From contig NZ_FODD01000043.1 of the NCBI RefSeq assembly GCF_900110255.1, positions 1 to 64,000 of the forward strand: a stretch of 64,000 nucleotides of DNA, in the 5' to 3' direction. The stretch's first letter is position 1. Every line of letters begins with the position of its first letter. Positions 41,372 to 50,485 of the stretch are shown piece after piece. The position numbers and the translations under genes were made by a program. This DNA comes from Actinacidiphila rubida. GTDB taxonomy: Bacteria > Actinomycetota > Actinomycetes > Streptomycetales > Streptomycetaceae. The notes beneath the pieces are model-generated. The model was not told the DNA's origin, made no database searches, and worked only from the letters and a program-made list of their open reading frames with translations.

Positions 41372-44300
41372 ATGGCACGGCTCAGACGGTTGGTTGTGGT
41401 TTCCGCGGTGGCGGCGATGTTCGCGACCGCGCTGCCGCAGGTCGCCTACGCGACCACGCACACCAAGGGATCCAGCGTGATCCCACGCGACAAGAACGGC
41501 GATGTCACCGGCATCAAGCCGTCCCATCCCAAGTCTTCGACGTTCGACTGGACAGCGCCCAGGGGGCGAACCGCGCCGCGCGTGAAGGCGGACCCGAAGG
41601 CCCACGTCGTCGCCGAGCTGAAACAGCGCCGCACGGCCAACGCGTCGTTCTTCCGGCTGTCGGACGGCCGGGTGCGCGAGGTGCTCTCGGCGGTGCCCGT
41701 CCACTACCGGGACGGAAACGGCGCATGGCAGACGATCTCCACGAAGGTCGTCCCGCTCTCCCACCGCGGATTCTCTCTCGCCGCGGCCTCCAACTCGCTG
41801 CGCAGCTACTTCTCAGCGCACGCGAACTCGCTGGTCCGGGTGGAACAGGGCACCGGATACGTGCAGATGGGCGCCGACAAGGCCCGTACCGGAGTGCCGA
41901 AGGTGTCCGGCGACACCGTCACCTATCCGGGTGCGCTGGCCGGCGGTGCGGATCTGGCGTACCAGGTCGGTGAGGGCGGCCTGAAGGAGCGCATCGTCCT
42001 CAACAAGGCGCCCTCACCCGGAGTTTCGTACTCCTTCACGCTGAAACTCGGCGGGTTCACCCCCCGCCGGCGCCGGGACGGGTCGATCGCCTTCTACGGC
42101 ACGGAGGCCGTGAGCCCGGCGTTCGTCATCCCGGCACCGTACATGTCCGACGCGCGCGCGGATGCCTCCTCACCGTACGGGAACGTGTACTCGACGAAGA
42201 TCTCGCAGTCGATGGACTGGAACGCCACGACGAGCACGCTGCGGCTGACGCTGCGCCCCGACGCGTCCTGGCTCGCCGCCTCCGGGCGCCGCTATCCGGT
42301 GACGATCGATCCGACGATCCTGGTCGCTCCGACTCCGTCGCAGGCCGCGAACGTGATGATCTCCTCGGACGGGCCGTCGTCGAACTACGACACCAGCTGG
42401 CGGCTGTCGGTCGGCACCACGAGTACCGGGGCGTCGCGGGCGCTGATCAAGTTCCCGCTGCCCACGGTCCCGGCGAACACGACGATCTCCTCCGCGTCGC
42501 TGAACCTGTACTACGACCAGACGCACACCACCGCGGCGAACAACGTTCCCCTGGAGGCCCACGCGGCCGGCGCGGCCTGGGACCCGACGACCGCGACGTG
42601 GAACAGCGCGAACGCGATCACCGGCGCCCTGTCGGGGACCGCGACCAAGGCAGCGAACACGCAGGACGTGTGGAACTCCTTCCCGGTGACGTCCACGGTG
42701 CAGGGGTGGCTCAACGGCACGTCGCCGAATTACGGGTTCGTGGTGAAGGCGGCGAACGAGTCGACGCTCAACCAGGGCGGTCCGCGGTACGAGGGAAGTC
42801 TCTACGCCTACGGCGGGGAGACGGCCAACTACCCGCAGCTGGTGCTCACGTACGGGGTGCCGGGCGTGACGTTGGACCCGCCGTCGGTGATCCACTCCAC
42901 CGGTGCGGAGCTGTCCTGGTCCGGCTACACCAATGGAACGGGCAACTCGGCGAACGACCTCGTCGAGTACCAGGTGCACCGCAGCGTGTACCAGACCTTC
43001 ACTCCGTCGTCCTCCACCGAGGTGGCTCCGGTCGCGGCCGGCACCACGAGCTTCACGGACACCACGGCACAGCCGACGCCGACCAGCAGCACCGACCCGT
43101 ACGGCAACGCTTACTACTACATGGTGGTGGTCAAGACCGCCTCGGGGGCGCTGATTCCGGCGCCGACCCAGCTGGTCAGGCTGCCGAAGGCTGGTCTGAC
43201 GACCGTGATCCTGCGTGGCGGTTCGGCGACCACGCTGTCGTCGGCTAAGCCGACCACGGTGCTGAACACCCTGTCCGACGGCTCCTCCTCGGTGCCGCAG
43301 CAGTGGCTGGAGGTCGGTGACAACTCCGCCACCTACGGGAACGCCCGCGCGGTGTTCGGCTTCGGGACGCTGCCGTCCTCGATCCCCTCCACCGCGACCG
43401 TCATGGAGGCTCACCTCAAGGTCTGGCAGGAGCAGACCACCACCGGAACCGCAGGGGCCGTCTACGAGTTGCACGCCCTCAACCGGAGCTTCACCGGTTC
43501 GCAGGCCACCTGGAACAACGCCGCCACCGGCACGGCCTGGACCACCCCGGGCGGCGACTACGCGCCCACCGCCAACGGTACGATCTCCGCTCTGACGGAC
43601 GACCCCAACCGCCAGAACTTCGATGCCACCGGGATCGTGCAGGGCTGGGTGAACACGCCCAGCTCGAACCACGGTCTGGAGATCAAGCTGTCCAGTGAGG
43701 CGTCGGGCGCGCCGCAGGAGCGGACCCTGTTCGCGGGCCCGAACACCGCCGAGCCGCTGCTGGCCCCGGCACTGGTGGTCACCTACCTCGACCCGACCCC
43801 GGGCGACACGTACTACGCGCCGACCACCCCGACGAAGATGGCACCGGGCACCACCTACACGGTGCCGGTGACCGTGAACAACACGACGAACTCCACCTGG
43901 GCCGCCTCGACCGAGCAGCTGACGTACCACTGGACCCTGCCCGACGGCACCGACGTCACCGGCTCGGGGAACCAGTTGACCACCAAACTGCCGGCCGACA
44001 TGGCTCCCGGCTCGCAGCAGACCATCAACGCACAGGTCACCCCGCCCACCCCGAGCGACACCAACACCCGCGGGCAGTACGCACTCGCGTGGGACCTGAA
44101 GAACACCTCCACCGGGGCCTACCTGTCCACTTCCAGCGGTGGCATCGGATCGCTGGCCCAGGCCACAGGCGTGGAGGAGCCCGGCTCCAACCAGCTCGGG
44201 CTGGAGAAGTTCTACCAATACACCACCCGGGCCACCGGCGCGGGCGCGGCGCTGTACAGCAACGCCTCCTCAGGTAACACGGTGTGGAACTACAACGCCT

Positions 44301-47300
44301 TCTCGAACCCGTCGCGTGGCTTTGCCACCTTCGTCCGGGTCTCGTACAACTCGCTGGACACCACCGACGCGGCGATGGGTTACGGGTGGTCCCTGCAGGC
44401 CTCCACGCCGACCCGGCTCGGCAGTCCCCTGGACTTCCACCCCAACCCGAACCCCACCGAGGTCACCATGACCGACGGTGACGGCACCAGCCACGTATGG
44501 ACCTGGAACTCCACCACCAGCACCTGGACATCCCCCGCCGGCGTGCACCTGTTCCTGCAGCAACTGGCGTCCTGCGGACCGCAGGTCACCAACTCGCGCG
44601 CCTGGCTGATGACGCGCCCGGACCGTACCGCGTTCTACTACGACTGCAACGGTTTCCCGACCGCGGTGGTGGACAAGAACGGCAACGAGGCCGACTTCAC
44701 CTACACCTCCCGGCAGTCGCAGAACGCGCCGCGGGAGTTCCTGGCGTACATCACCGACCCGACGGGCCGTAAAACCCTGACGGTCAGTTACTACGCCAAG
44801 GGCGACACCTACAGCTACGTCGACTCCACCGGCGCCCTGGTATCCGGTACGAACCTGACGGACCCGCAGATCATCGACCAGGTCAAGTCGATCAGCGACG
44901 TATCCGGCCGGACGATCGCCTTCTACTACACCACCAACGGCCTGATGGCGCGCATGGTCGACGGGTCCGGCAGCAGCGCCGCCAAGACCTTCGGCTTCAC
45001 CTATGACGCCACGCAGGGCAACAAGAACGTCAAGCTCACGCAGGTCACCGACCCGCGGGGGAACAGCACGAAGATCGCCTACTACGACCCGGCCACGGAT
45101 CCGAAGGTCCACTGGTGGACCCAGAACATCACCGACCGCCTCGGTCACACCACGGGCATCGGTTACACCGAGCCGGGCTCGGTCGCCAACTCGGTGATCA
45201 CGACCACCGTGACCGATCCCAACGGTCATGCCGCGTCGTACGAGTCCGACTCCAACGGGCGGCTGCTGCAGTCAACCGATCCGCTGAACCGCACCACCAA
45301 CCTGGCCTGGGACGCCGACAACAACGTCAGATCGCTGACCGAGGCCAACGGTGCCGTCAGCACCTGGACCTACGACCCGAACACCGGCGTCCCGCTCAGC
45401 CACACGGACGCGGTCGCCAACGCGGGCGGCACGGCCGCCATCACCTACACGTACCAGACCGCGCTGTCCGGCCACATCGCCGACATCACCGACAAGGTCA
45501 GCCCGGCCGGCCGCCACTGGCACTACGGCTACGACACGCACGGCAACCTGACCAGCGTGCAGAGCCCCGCCGGCACTGCAGCGGGCTCGGGGTACACCAC
45601 CAGCTACACCTACGACAGCCTGGGTGAGCTGCTGACGGTCAAGGACCCGGGCAACAACACCACCACCTACTCCGCCTACGACCCGTCGGGCTACCCGAAG
45701 AGTGCCACCGACCCGCTCGGCAACACGGGGAGCACGGTCTACGGCTCGCGTGGCGAGATCACGTCGGCCACCGACGCACTGGGCCACACCACTACGCGCA
45801 CCTATGACGTCTTCGGCCGCCCGCTGGAGGTCACGGAGCCCAAGGACCAGGCCAACGGGCTCTTCATCACCACCCCCGCCCCGCTCTACGACGCCAACGA
45901 CAACGTCACCCAGAAGACCGCGGCCAACAGCGCCGTGACGAGCATGGCGTACGACGGCAACGACGAGGTGACGTCGGCCACCGCCCCGCAGGACAGCACC
46001 GGCTCGCCGGCCCGCATCACCACGTACACCTACGACGCGGTGGGCAACCGGCTGACCACGACCACTCCGGACGGCAACGTCCAGGGCGCCGCCGCCGGTT
46101 CGTACACCACCACGACCGCGTACGACGCTGCCAACCAGGCCACCTCGGTCACCGACGCCGAGGGGCACAAGACCACCACCGCCTACGACACCGTCGGCAA
46201 CAAGACACAGGTGACCGACCCGTTGGGCCACGTCGCCAAGACGGACTACGACCTGGACCATCGCGCCACCACGGTGACCGACCCGGCAGGCGACACCACC
46301 TCGACCGCGTACGGCATCGACGGTCTGAAGTCGTCCACCACGGACCAGAACGGCAACACCACGCTGCTCAGCTATGACCAGAACGGCGACCTGATCCAGC
46401 AGCAGGTACCGCACACCAGCTCCGGTGGCACCATCAGCTACGACACCACGCAGTACCAGTACGATCAGGCCGGCAACCGGACCGCCGTCGTCTCACCTCG
46501 CGGAGTGGCCTCCGGCATCGCCAACGCCTTCACCACGAAGACCAGCTATGACGCGGACAACCGCAAGAGCGCAGAGTTCGGGGCCTACAACCCGAACGAC
46601 GCGAACTACAACACCGCGCCGGAGACCGACTACACCTACGACGCCGACGGCCGTGTCATCAAGGTGACGGCCCCCGCCTCGGGCAACAGCACGGCAAAGG
46701 CCGTGACCACCACCGGCTACTGGGACAACGGCTGGACCAAGTCGTCCACCGACCCCTGGGGCATCACCACTGCCTACGACTACAACGCGATCGGCAAGCA
46801 GACCGCTCGCAGCATCACCAGCGCGGGCGGCTCCTCCTCCCGCACCCAGGCCTGGACATACTTCCCGGACGGCAAGCTGGCGACGCACAGCGACAACGGC
46901 GTCCCGGTCGGCCTGAACGTCGAGATGGTCGACAACTCCGACACCCAGAACGTGGCAGCGACCGGCACATGGAGCACCTCCAGCACCGGCACCGGCTACG
47001 ACGGCTCCAACTACCAGAGTCACGCGTCCGGGTCGGGTACCGACGCCTTCACCTGGAACCTCAACATCCCCCAGGACGGCAACTACACCGTCTACGCCCA
47101 GTACCCGAGTGTGGCGGGGGCGGCGACCGCTGCCGGATACACCGTCAAGTACAACGGCGGTACCAGCACGGCCACCGCGACTGTCGACCAGAGCAAGAAC
47201 GCCGGAACGTGGGTTTCCCTGGGCAAGTTCGCCTTCACCCAGGCGGGCAGCGGCCAGCAGGTCTCGCTGGCGCAGAGCTCCGGCGGGACGGTGACCGCGG

Positions 47301-49555
47301 ACGCGATCAAGGTGGTCCGCGACAACTCCGGCGACACCCAGCCGCAGCCGCTCTCCTTCACCTACGCCTATGACCCGAACGGCAGTCTCAGCGACCTGGC
47401 CGACACGTCGCCGAACGCCCAGTACGACGACTACGCCTACTCCTACGACGGACTGGGGCGCCTGACGCAGCTGCAGGAGAAGCTGAGCGGCACCGTCAAA
47501 CACACCACCGGATTCGGCTACGACTCCGTCGGCAAACTGGTCAGCCAGACACACGACAGCGGCACCGCCACGTTCGGCTACGACGTGCGCAGCCTGGTGA
47601 CGCAGGTGGTCAACAAGGAGAACTCCGGCGACAGCGGGAAGACCACCGGTTACACCTACACCGCCACCGGCAGGATATCCACCGAGACCAAGGCCAACGG
47701 CAATGTCGTGACCTCCACCTACAATCTGGACGATTCGCTGGCGGGCGCGGTCGAGAAGACCTCCGGCGGCACGGTGGTGGCCCAGCACAGCTACACCTAC
47801 GACCCCAACGGCAACCAGACGCAGGACGCCTCGACCACCCAGAGCGCGGACAACAGCGCCTCGGACCTGAACCGCACGGCAACCGACACATACACACCGC
47901 GGGACCAGATCGCCTCCGTCACCAACTCCGACGGCAACGACAACCAGACCTACAGCTACGACCTGGCGGGCAACATCACCAGCCAGACCGTCGGCGCGAC
48001 CACCACGAACAACACCTACGATCGGAACCGCCTGCTGGCGGCGACGATCAACGGGAACACGCTCGACTACAACTACGACCCCTTCGGCCGCACCGACACG
48101 GTGACAGCCTCCGGCACCGTGGTGAACCGGTACACCTACGACGGTTTTGACCACATCGCGTCCGAGTCCAAGAACACCGGATCGAGCACGGTCACCACGG
48201 ACTACACCTACGACCCGTACGACCGCACCGTCACACAGGTCGAGAACGCCGGCACTGGCAGCGCGAAGACGACGGCCTTCGACTATCTCGCCACGTCCAA
48301 GGCCATCGTGGACGAGACGGTCAACGGCACGGTCACCAAGACCTACCAGTACGCCCCCGACGGTGAACGGCTCGACCAGATCGCGCACGCCACCGACGGG
48401 ACCGAGACCGCGAGCTACTACAGCTACAACGCCCACACCGACGTGCAGGCCATCACCGACGCCAGCGGCAACACGAAGTCGACCTACGGCTACACCGCCT
48501 ACGGAAAGGACGACACCAGCCAGGACACCGGCGTCGACAAGGGAACCGGCGACGGCGCCTCCGGCACCTCCGCGGCCAGCCCGTACAACGTCTACCGGTT
48601 CAACGCGGACCGGATCGACAGTGACACCGGCAACTACAACATGGGGTTCCGCACCTACGACCCGTCCGACAACCGGTTCCTGACCAGGGACATGTACGAG
48701 AGCTCCCTGGCCGACAGCGGCATGACGACGGACCCCTACACCGGAAACCGCTACGCGTTCGGCGGCGGCAACCCGTTGTCCAACGTCGAGCTCGACGGGC
48801 ACCGGCTGATCGCGGACGACGGCAGCGGCTGCGAGGGTAACGTCGCGGGCATCGAGGCCTGTGAGAACCGCTACGCGGCCCAGCAGGCCGAGGCCGCCAA
48901 GTCGGCGCGCTACACGGCACTGCGGGACTTCATCTACACGTCCATCTTCAACATGCTCGGCAGCCGGCAGTTCGGCGACATCAAGGACGAACTCAAGATG
49001 GGCACCAACCCGCCGTGGTGGAGCGGTCTCACCGGTGCCGACCCCGGCAGCTACATCACGTCGGCGTTCGCAGAATGGGCGACCATGGTCGCTCCCGGCC
49101 AGCCGTGGGACTTCAAGGGCCCCGTGGTCAAGATCCTGCAGGGTATGCCGAGCAAGCAGGGCGAGATCCCCGGCTACACGCGGTTCAACGAGAACCCGAA
49201 CGTCCAGCTCTACTACAACATCTGGGCGAACATCTCGTACGGCTACGTCGGGCGGGCGGCCGGATTCAGTGCGGGCGACCTCCAGCACGGCGCCGAACTC
49301 AACGCCTGGGCCGCGCAGACGAACACCCAGGGGAACTGGGTCGGCCGGCAGATCGGCATCGATCTGTACGCGCATTACAAGCCGGACCAGCTGACTCCTC
49401 AGGCGATCGACGACGAGATCAACGCGCACCTTTCGCAGTTGGCTCCGTACTCCGAGTACCAGTCCTACCCGTCGAGCCTGACGGCGCCTCCGTCCGGGTC
49501 GGACTGGCAGGGAGGTGACCTGCCCAACAGCCCGATCGGCCTGTCCAAGGGCTGA
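41372..49555 (+). CDS. Giant secreted Rhs/YD-repeat protein with a type-44-like toxin tail
   Basis: 2727 residues from ATG 41372 (GAGGGG 8 bases upstream; a GTG at 41366 is also in frame). The signal peptide (ARLRRLVVVSAVAAMFATAL) ends near VAYA. Two DNRLRE-type domains follow (SSDGPSSNYDTSWRLSVGTT ... NYGFVVKAANES, and a second near residue 620-810), then a fibronectin-like and an Ig-like domain. About 30 YD repeats run over residues ~1100-2400, interrupted near 1850-1980 by a carbohydrate-binding-like insert (TWNLNIPQDGNYTVYAQYPS). The Rhs core ends around NYNMGFRTYDPSDNRFLTRD. The tail has PWDFKGPVVKILQ ... IWANISYGYVGRAAGFSAGD LQHGAEL, which matches my recollection of polymorphic toxin type 44. 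It is expected to be exported by Sec and remain wall-linked or be released. Confidence 0.9.
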   Translation: MARLRRLVVVSAVAAMFATALPQVAYATTHTKGSSVIPRDKNGDVTGIKPSHPKSSTFDWTAPRGRTAPRVKADPKAHVVAELKQRRTANASFFRLSDGRVREVLSAVPVHYRDGNGAWQTISTKVVPLSHRGFSLAAASNSLRSYFSAHANSLVRVEQGTGYVQMGADKARTGVPKVSGDTVTYPGALAGGADLAYQVGEGGLKERIVLNKAPSPGVSYSFTLKLGGFTPRRRRDGSIAFYGTEAVSPAFVIPAPYMSDARADASSPYGNVYSTKISQSMDWNATTSTLRLTLRPDASWLAASGRRYPVTIDPTILVAPTPSQAANVMISSDGPSSNYDTSWRLSVGTTSTGASRALIKFPLPTVPANTTISSASLNLYYDQTHTTAANNVPLEAHAAGAAWDPTTATWNSANAITGALSGTATKAANTQDVWNSFPVTSTVQGWLNGTSPNYGFVVKAANESTLNQGGPRYEGSLYAYGGETANYPQLVLTYGVPGVTLDPPSVIHSTGAELSWSGYTNGTGNSANDLVEYQVHRSVYQTFTPSSSTEVAPVAAGTTSFTDTTAQPTPTSSTDPYGNAYYYMVVVKTASGALIPAPTQLVRLPKAGLTTVILRGGSATTLSSAKPTTVLNTLSDGSSSVPQQWLEVGDNSATYGNARAVFGFGTLPSSIPSTATVMEAHLKVWQEQTTTGTAGAVYELHALNRSFTGSQATWNNAATGTAWTTPGGDYAPTANGTISALTDDPNRQNFDATGIVQGWVNTPSSNHGLEIKLSSEASGAPQERTLFAGPNTAEPLLAPALVVTYLDPTPGDTYYAPTTPTKMAPGTTYTVPVTVNNTTNSTWAASTEQLTYHWTLPDGTDVTGSGNQLTTKLPADMAPGSQQTINAQVTPPTPSDTNTRGQYALAWDLKNTSTGAYLSTSSGGIGSLAQATGVEEPGSNQLGLEKFYQYTTRATGAGAALYSNASSGNTVWNYNAFSNPSRGFATFVRVSYNSLDTTDAAMGYGWSLQASTPTRLGSPLDFHPNPNPTEVTMTDGDGTSHVWTWNSTTSTWTSPAGVHLFLQQLASCGPQVTNSRAWLMTRPDRTAFYYDCNGFPTAVVDKNGNEADFTYTSRQSQNAPREFLAYITDPTGRKTLTVSYYAKGDTYSYVDSTGALVSGTNLTDPQIIDQVKSISDVSGRTIAFYYTTNGLMARMVDGSGSSAAKTFGFTYDATQGNKNVKLTQVTDPRGNSTKIAYYDPATDPKVHWWTQNITDRLGHTTGIGYTEPGSVANSVITTTVTDPNGHAASYESDSNGRLLQSTDPLNRTTNLAWDADNNVRSLTEANGAVSTWTYDPNTGVPLSHTDAVANAGGTAAITYTYQTALSGHIADITDKVSPAGRHWHYGYDTHGNLTSVQSPAGTAAGSGYTTSYTYDSLGELLTVKDPGNNTTTYSAYDPSGYPKSATDPLGNTGSTVYGSRGEITSATDALGHTTTRTYDVFGRPLEVTEPKDQANGLFITTPAPLYDANDNVTQKTAANSAVTSMAYDGNDEVTSATAPQDSTGSPARITTYTYDAVGNRLTTTTPDGNVQGAAAGSYTTTTAYDAANQATSVTDAEGHKTTTAYDTVGNKTQVTDPLGHVAKTDYDLDHRATTVTDPAGDTTSTAYGIDGLKSSTTDQNGNTTLLSYDQNGDLIQQQVPHTSSGGTISYDTTQYQYDQAGNRTAVVSPRGVASGIANAFTTKTSYDADNRKSAEFGAYNPNDANYNTAPETDYTYDADGRVIKVTAPASGNSTAKAVTTTGYWDNGWTKSSTDPWGITTAYDYNAIGKQTARSITSAGGSSSRTQAWTYFPDGKLATHSDNGVPVGLNVEMVDNSDTQNVAATGTWSTSSTGTGYDGSNYQSHASGSGTDAFTWNLNIPQDGNYTVYAQYPSVAGAATAAGYTVKYNGGTSTATATVDQSKNAGTWVSLGKFAFTQAGSGQQVSLAQSSGGTVTADAIKVVRDNSGDTQPQPLSFTYAYDPNGSLSDLADTSPNAQYDDYAYSYDGLGRLTQLQEKLSGTVKHTTGFGYDSVGKLVSQTHDSGTATFGYDVRSLVTQVVNKENSGDSGKTTGYTYTATGRISTETKANGNVVTSTYNLDDSLAGAVEKTSGGTVVAQHSYTYDPNGNQTQDASTTQSADNSASDLNRTATDTYTPRDQIASVTNSDGNDNQTYSYDLAGNITSQTVGATTTNNTYDRNRLLAATINGNTLDYNYDPFGRTDTVTASGTVVNRYTYDGFDHIASESKNTGSSTVTTDYTYDPYDRTVTQVENAGTGSAKTTAFDYLATSKAIVDETVNGTVTKTYQYAPDGERLDQIAHATDGTETASYYSYNAHTDVQAITDASGNTKSTYGYTAYGKDDTSQDTGVDKGTGDGASGTSAASPYNVYRFNADRIDSDTGNYNMGFRTYDPSDNRFLTRDMYESSLADSGMTTDPYTGNRYAFGGGNPLSNVELDGHRLIADDGSGCEGNVAGIEACENRYAAQQAEAAKSARYTALRDFIYTSIFNMLGSRQFGDIKDELKMGTNPPWWSGLTGADPGSYITSAFAEWATMVAPGQPWDFKGPVVKILQGMPSKQGEIPGYTRFNENPNVQLYYNIWANISYGYVGRAAGFSAGDLQHGAELNAWAAQTNTQGNWVGRQIGIDLYAHYKPDQLTPQAIDDEINAHLSQLAPYSEYQSYPSSLTAPPSGSDWQGGDLPNSPIGLSKG

Positions 49556-49571
49556 TCCGGGGCTGACCGCC

Positions 49572-49608
49572 GGGGGCGGCCCACCGGGTGATCCGGTGGG
49601 GCGCCCCC
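49572..49608 (+). terminator. Terminator after the giant Rhs gene
   Basis: gggggcggcccaccgg (49572-49587), loop gtgat, ccggtggggcgccccc (49593-49608): 16-bp stem with one G.G mismatch, 17 bases past the stop. It separates the toxin gene from the next plus-strand gene. Confidence 0.8.
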
Positions 49609-49686
49609 GCCCCTTCGCTGCGAACCGCTGCCGTACGATCACTGCGGCTGCGGCCGTCCGTGAGATGTGTACGAGAGGCGTGCCCC

Positions 49687-50148
49687 ATGAACCCGGCCCC
49701 CACCAACCCAGCCTCCGCGAACCCGGCGGGCCTCGTCGCGCCGAGGAGCGAGAGCAAAGTCGGATGCCTGCGGGTGTTCATCGGCCTGCTGGCGGGCGTC
49801 GTCTCCTCGCTCCTGCTCAGCGGTGCGCTGGTGAGCACCTGGACGTACTGCAGCGACGAGGCGCCCGGGGAGTATCTGGCGCCCGACGACGGGCAGGCGC
49901 TGTGGCTGCCGTTGTTGCTGCTCCGGGTCCTGGTCTACGGCGCCGCCTTCGTCGCGGGGGACCTCCTCGCCAGGCGCGTCTGCCCCCTCCAGAGGCGGTG
50001 GAGCCGTGCGGCGGTCGCTCTGCTGGGCGCGTTCGTGCTCTGCGCTGTGTTGTTCGCCGTCGACTTCTCCGTCAACAACGGCATGGACCCGGGCACCTAC
50101 CTGAGGAGCAGGTGCCCGGGCGGCCACCTGCCGTGGTGGCCGTTCTGA
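49687..50148 (+). CDS. Small three-span membrane protein, possible immunity partner of the giant Rhs protein
   Basis: 153 residues from ATG 49687 (GAGAGG about 8 bases upstream). An Asn/Pro/Ala-rich N-terminus (MNPAPTNPASANPAGL) precedes three hydrophobic spans at about 35-62, 76-100 and 112-132, ending PGGHLPWWPF. Family not recognised. The location 130 bp downstream of a polymorphic toxin suggests immunity, but the terminator in between means it would need its own promoter. Confidence 0.55.
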   Translation: MNPAPTNPASANPAGLVAPRSESKVGCLRVFIGLLAGVVSSLLLSGALVSTWTYCSDEAPGEYLAPDDGQALWLPLLLLRVLVYGAAFVAGDLLARRVCPLQRRWSRAAVALLGAFVLCAVLFAVDFSVNNGMDPGTYLRSRCPGGHLPWWPF

Positions 50149-50485
50149 CGCGTTCCGAAGCGACGGCCGAAGATCAGCCGCACTACTACCTGCCGTGGAA
50201 ATTGGTGGCCCACGAGGAGGTTGATTCTGGGCCTGCCACGGGCATGCCTTCTTTATCGGCGTGCCTGCCGCCGTCCGCCCCGCCTCGGCTCCGAACTGCG
50301 CCGATGGATGCGCATGCGCATCGCTCGGCAAGGAATGCCGAACTCCTTACGTTGCGCTCGACGGCGCCGGAACTATGCGGCAGGGAGCGGCCGTTGCGGG
50401 CGGCGTCGAAGTCCGGCTCATCGGCGGTACGGCCTGACGCTCAGCCGACCGTCTCACCGGGAGTGACCTGGACCGCCGTCCATAG
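50149..50485. other. Convergent intergenic region
   Basis: About 340 bases with no supported gene. The codon pattern is irregular on both strands and I see no repeats. Confidence 0.4.

Noticed and set aside
44300-48600. Long tandem DNA repeats in the giant Rhs gene
   Set aside because: The periodicity is from degenerate YD-repeat protein motifs; the DNA copies differ and are explained by coding.
46493-49642. 1049-codon minus-strand frame opposite the giant Rhs gene
   Set aside because: Same mirror effect of repeated codons; the plus frame has the signal peptide, domains and terminator.
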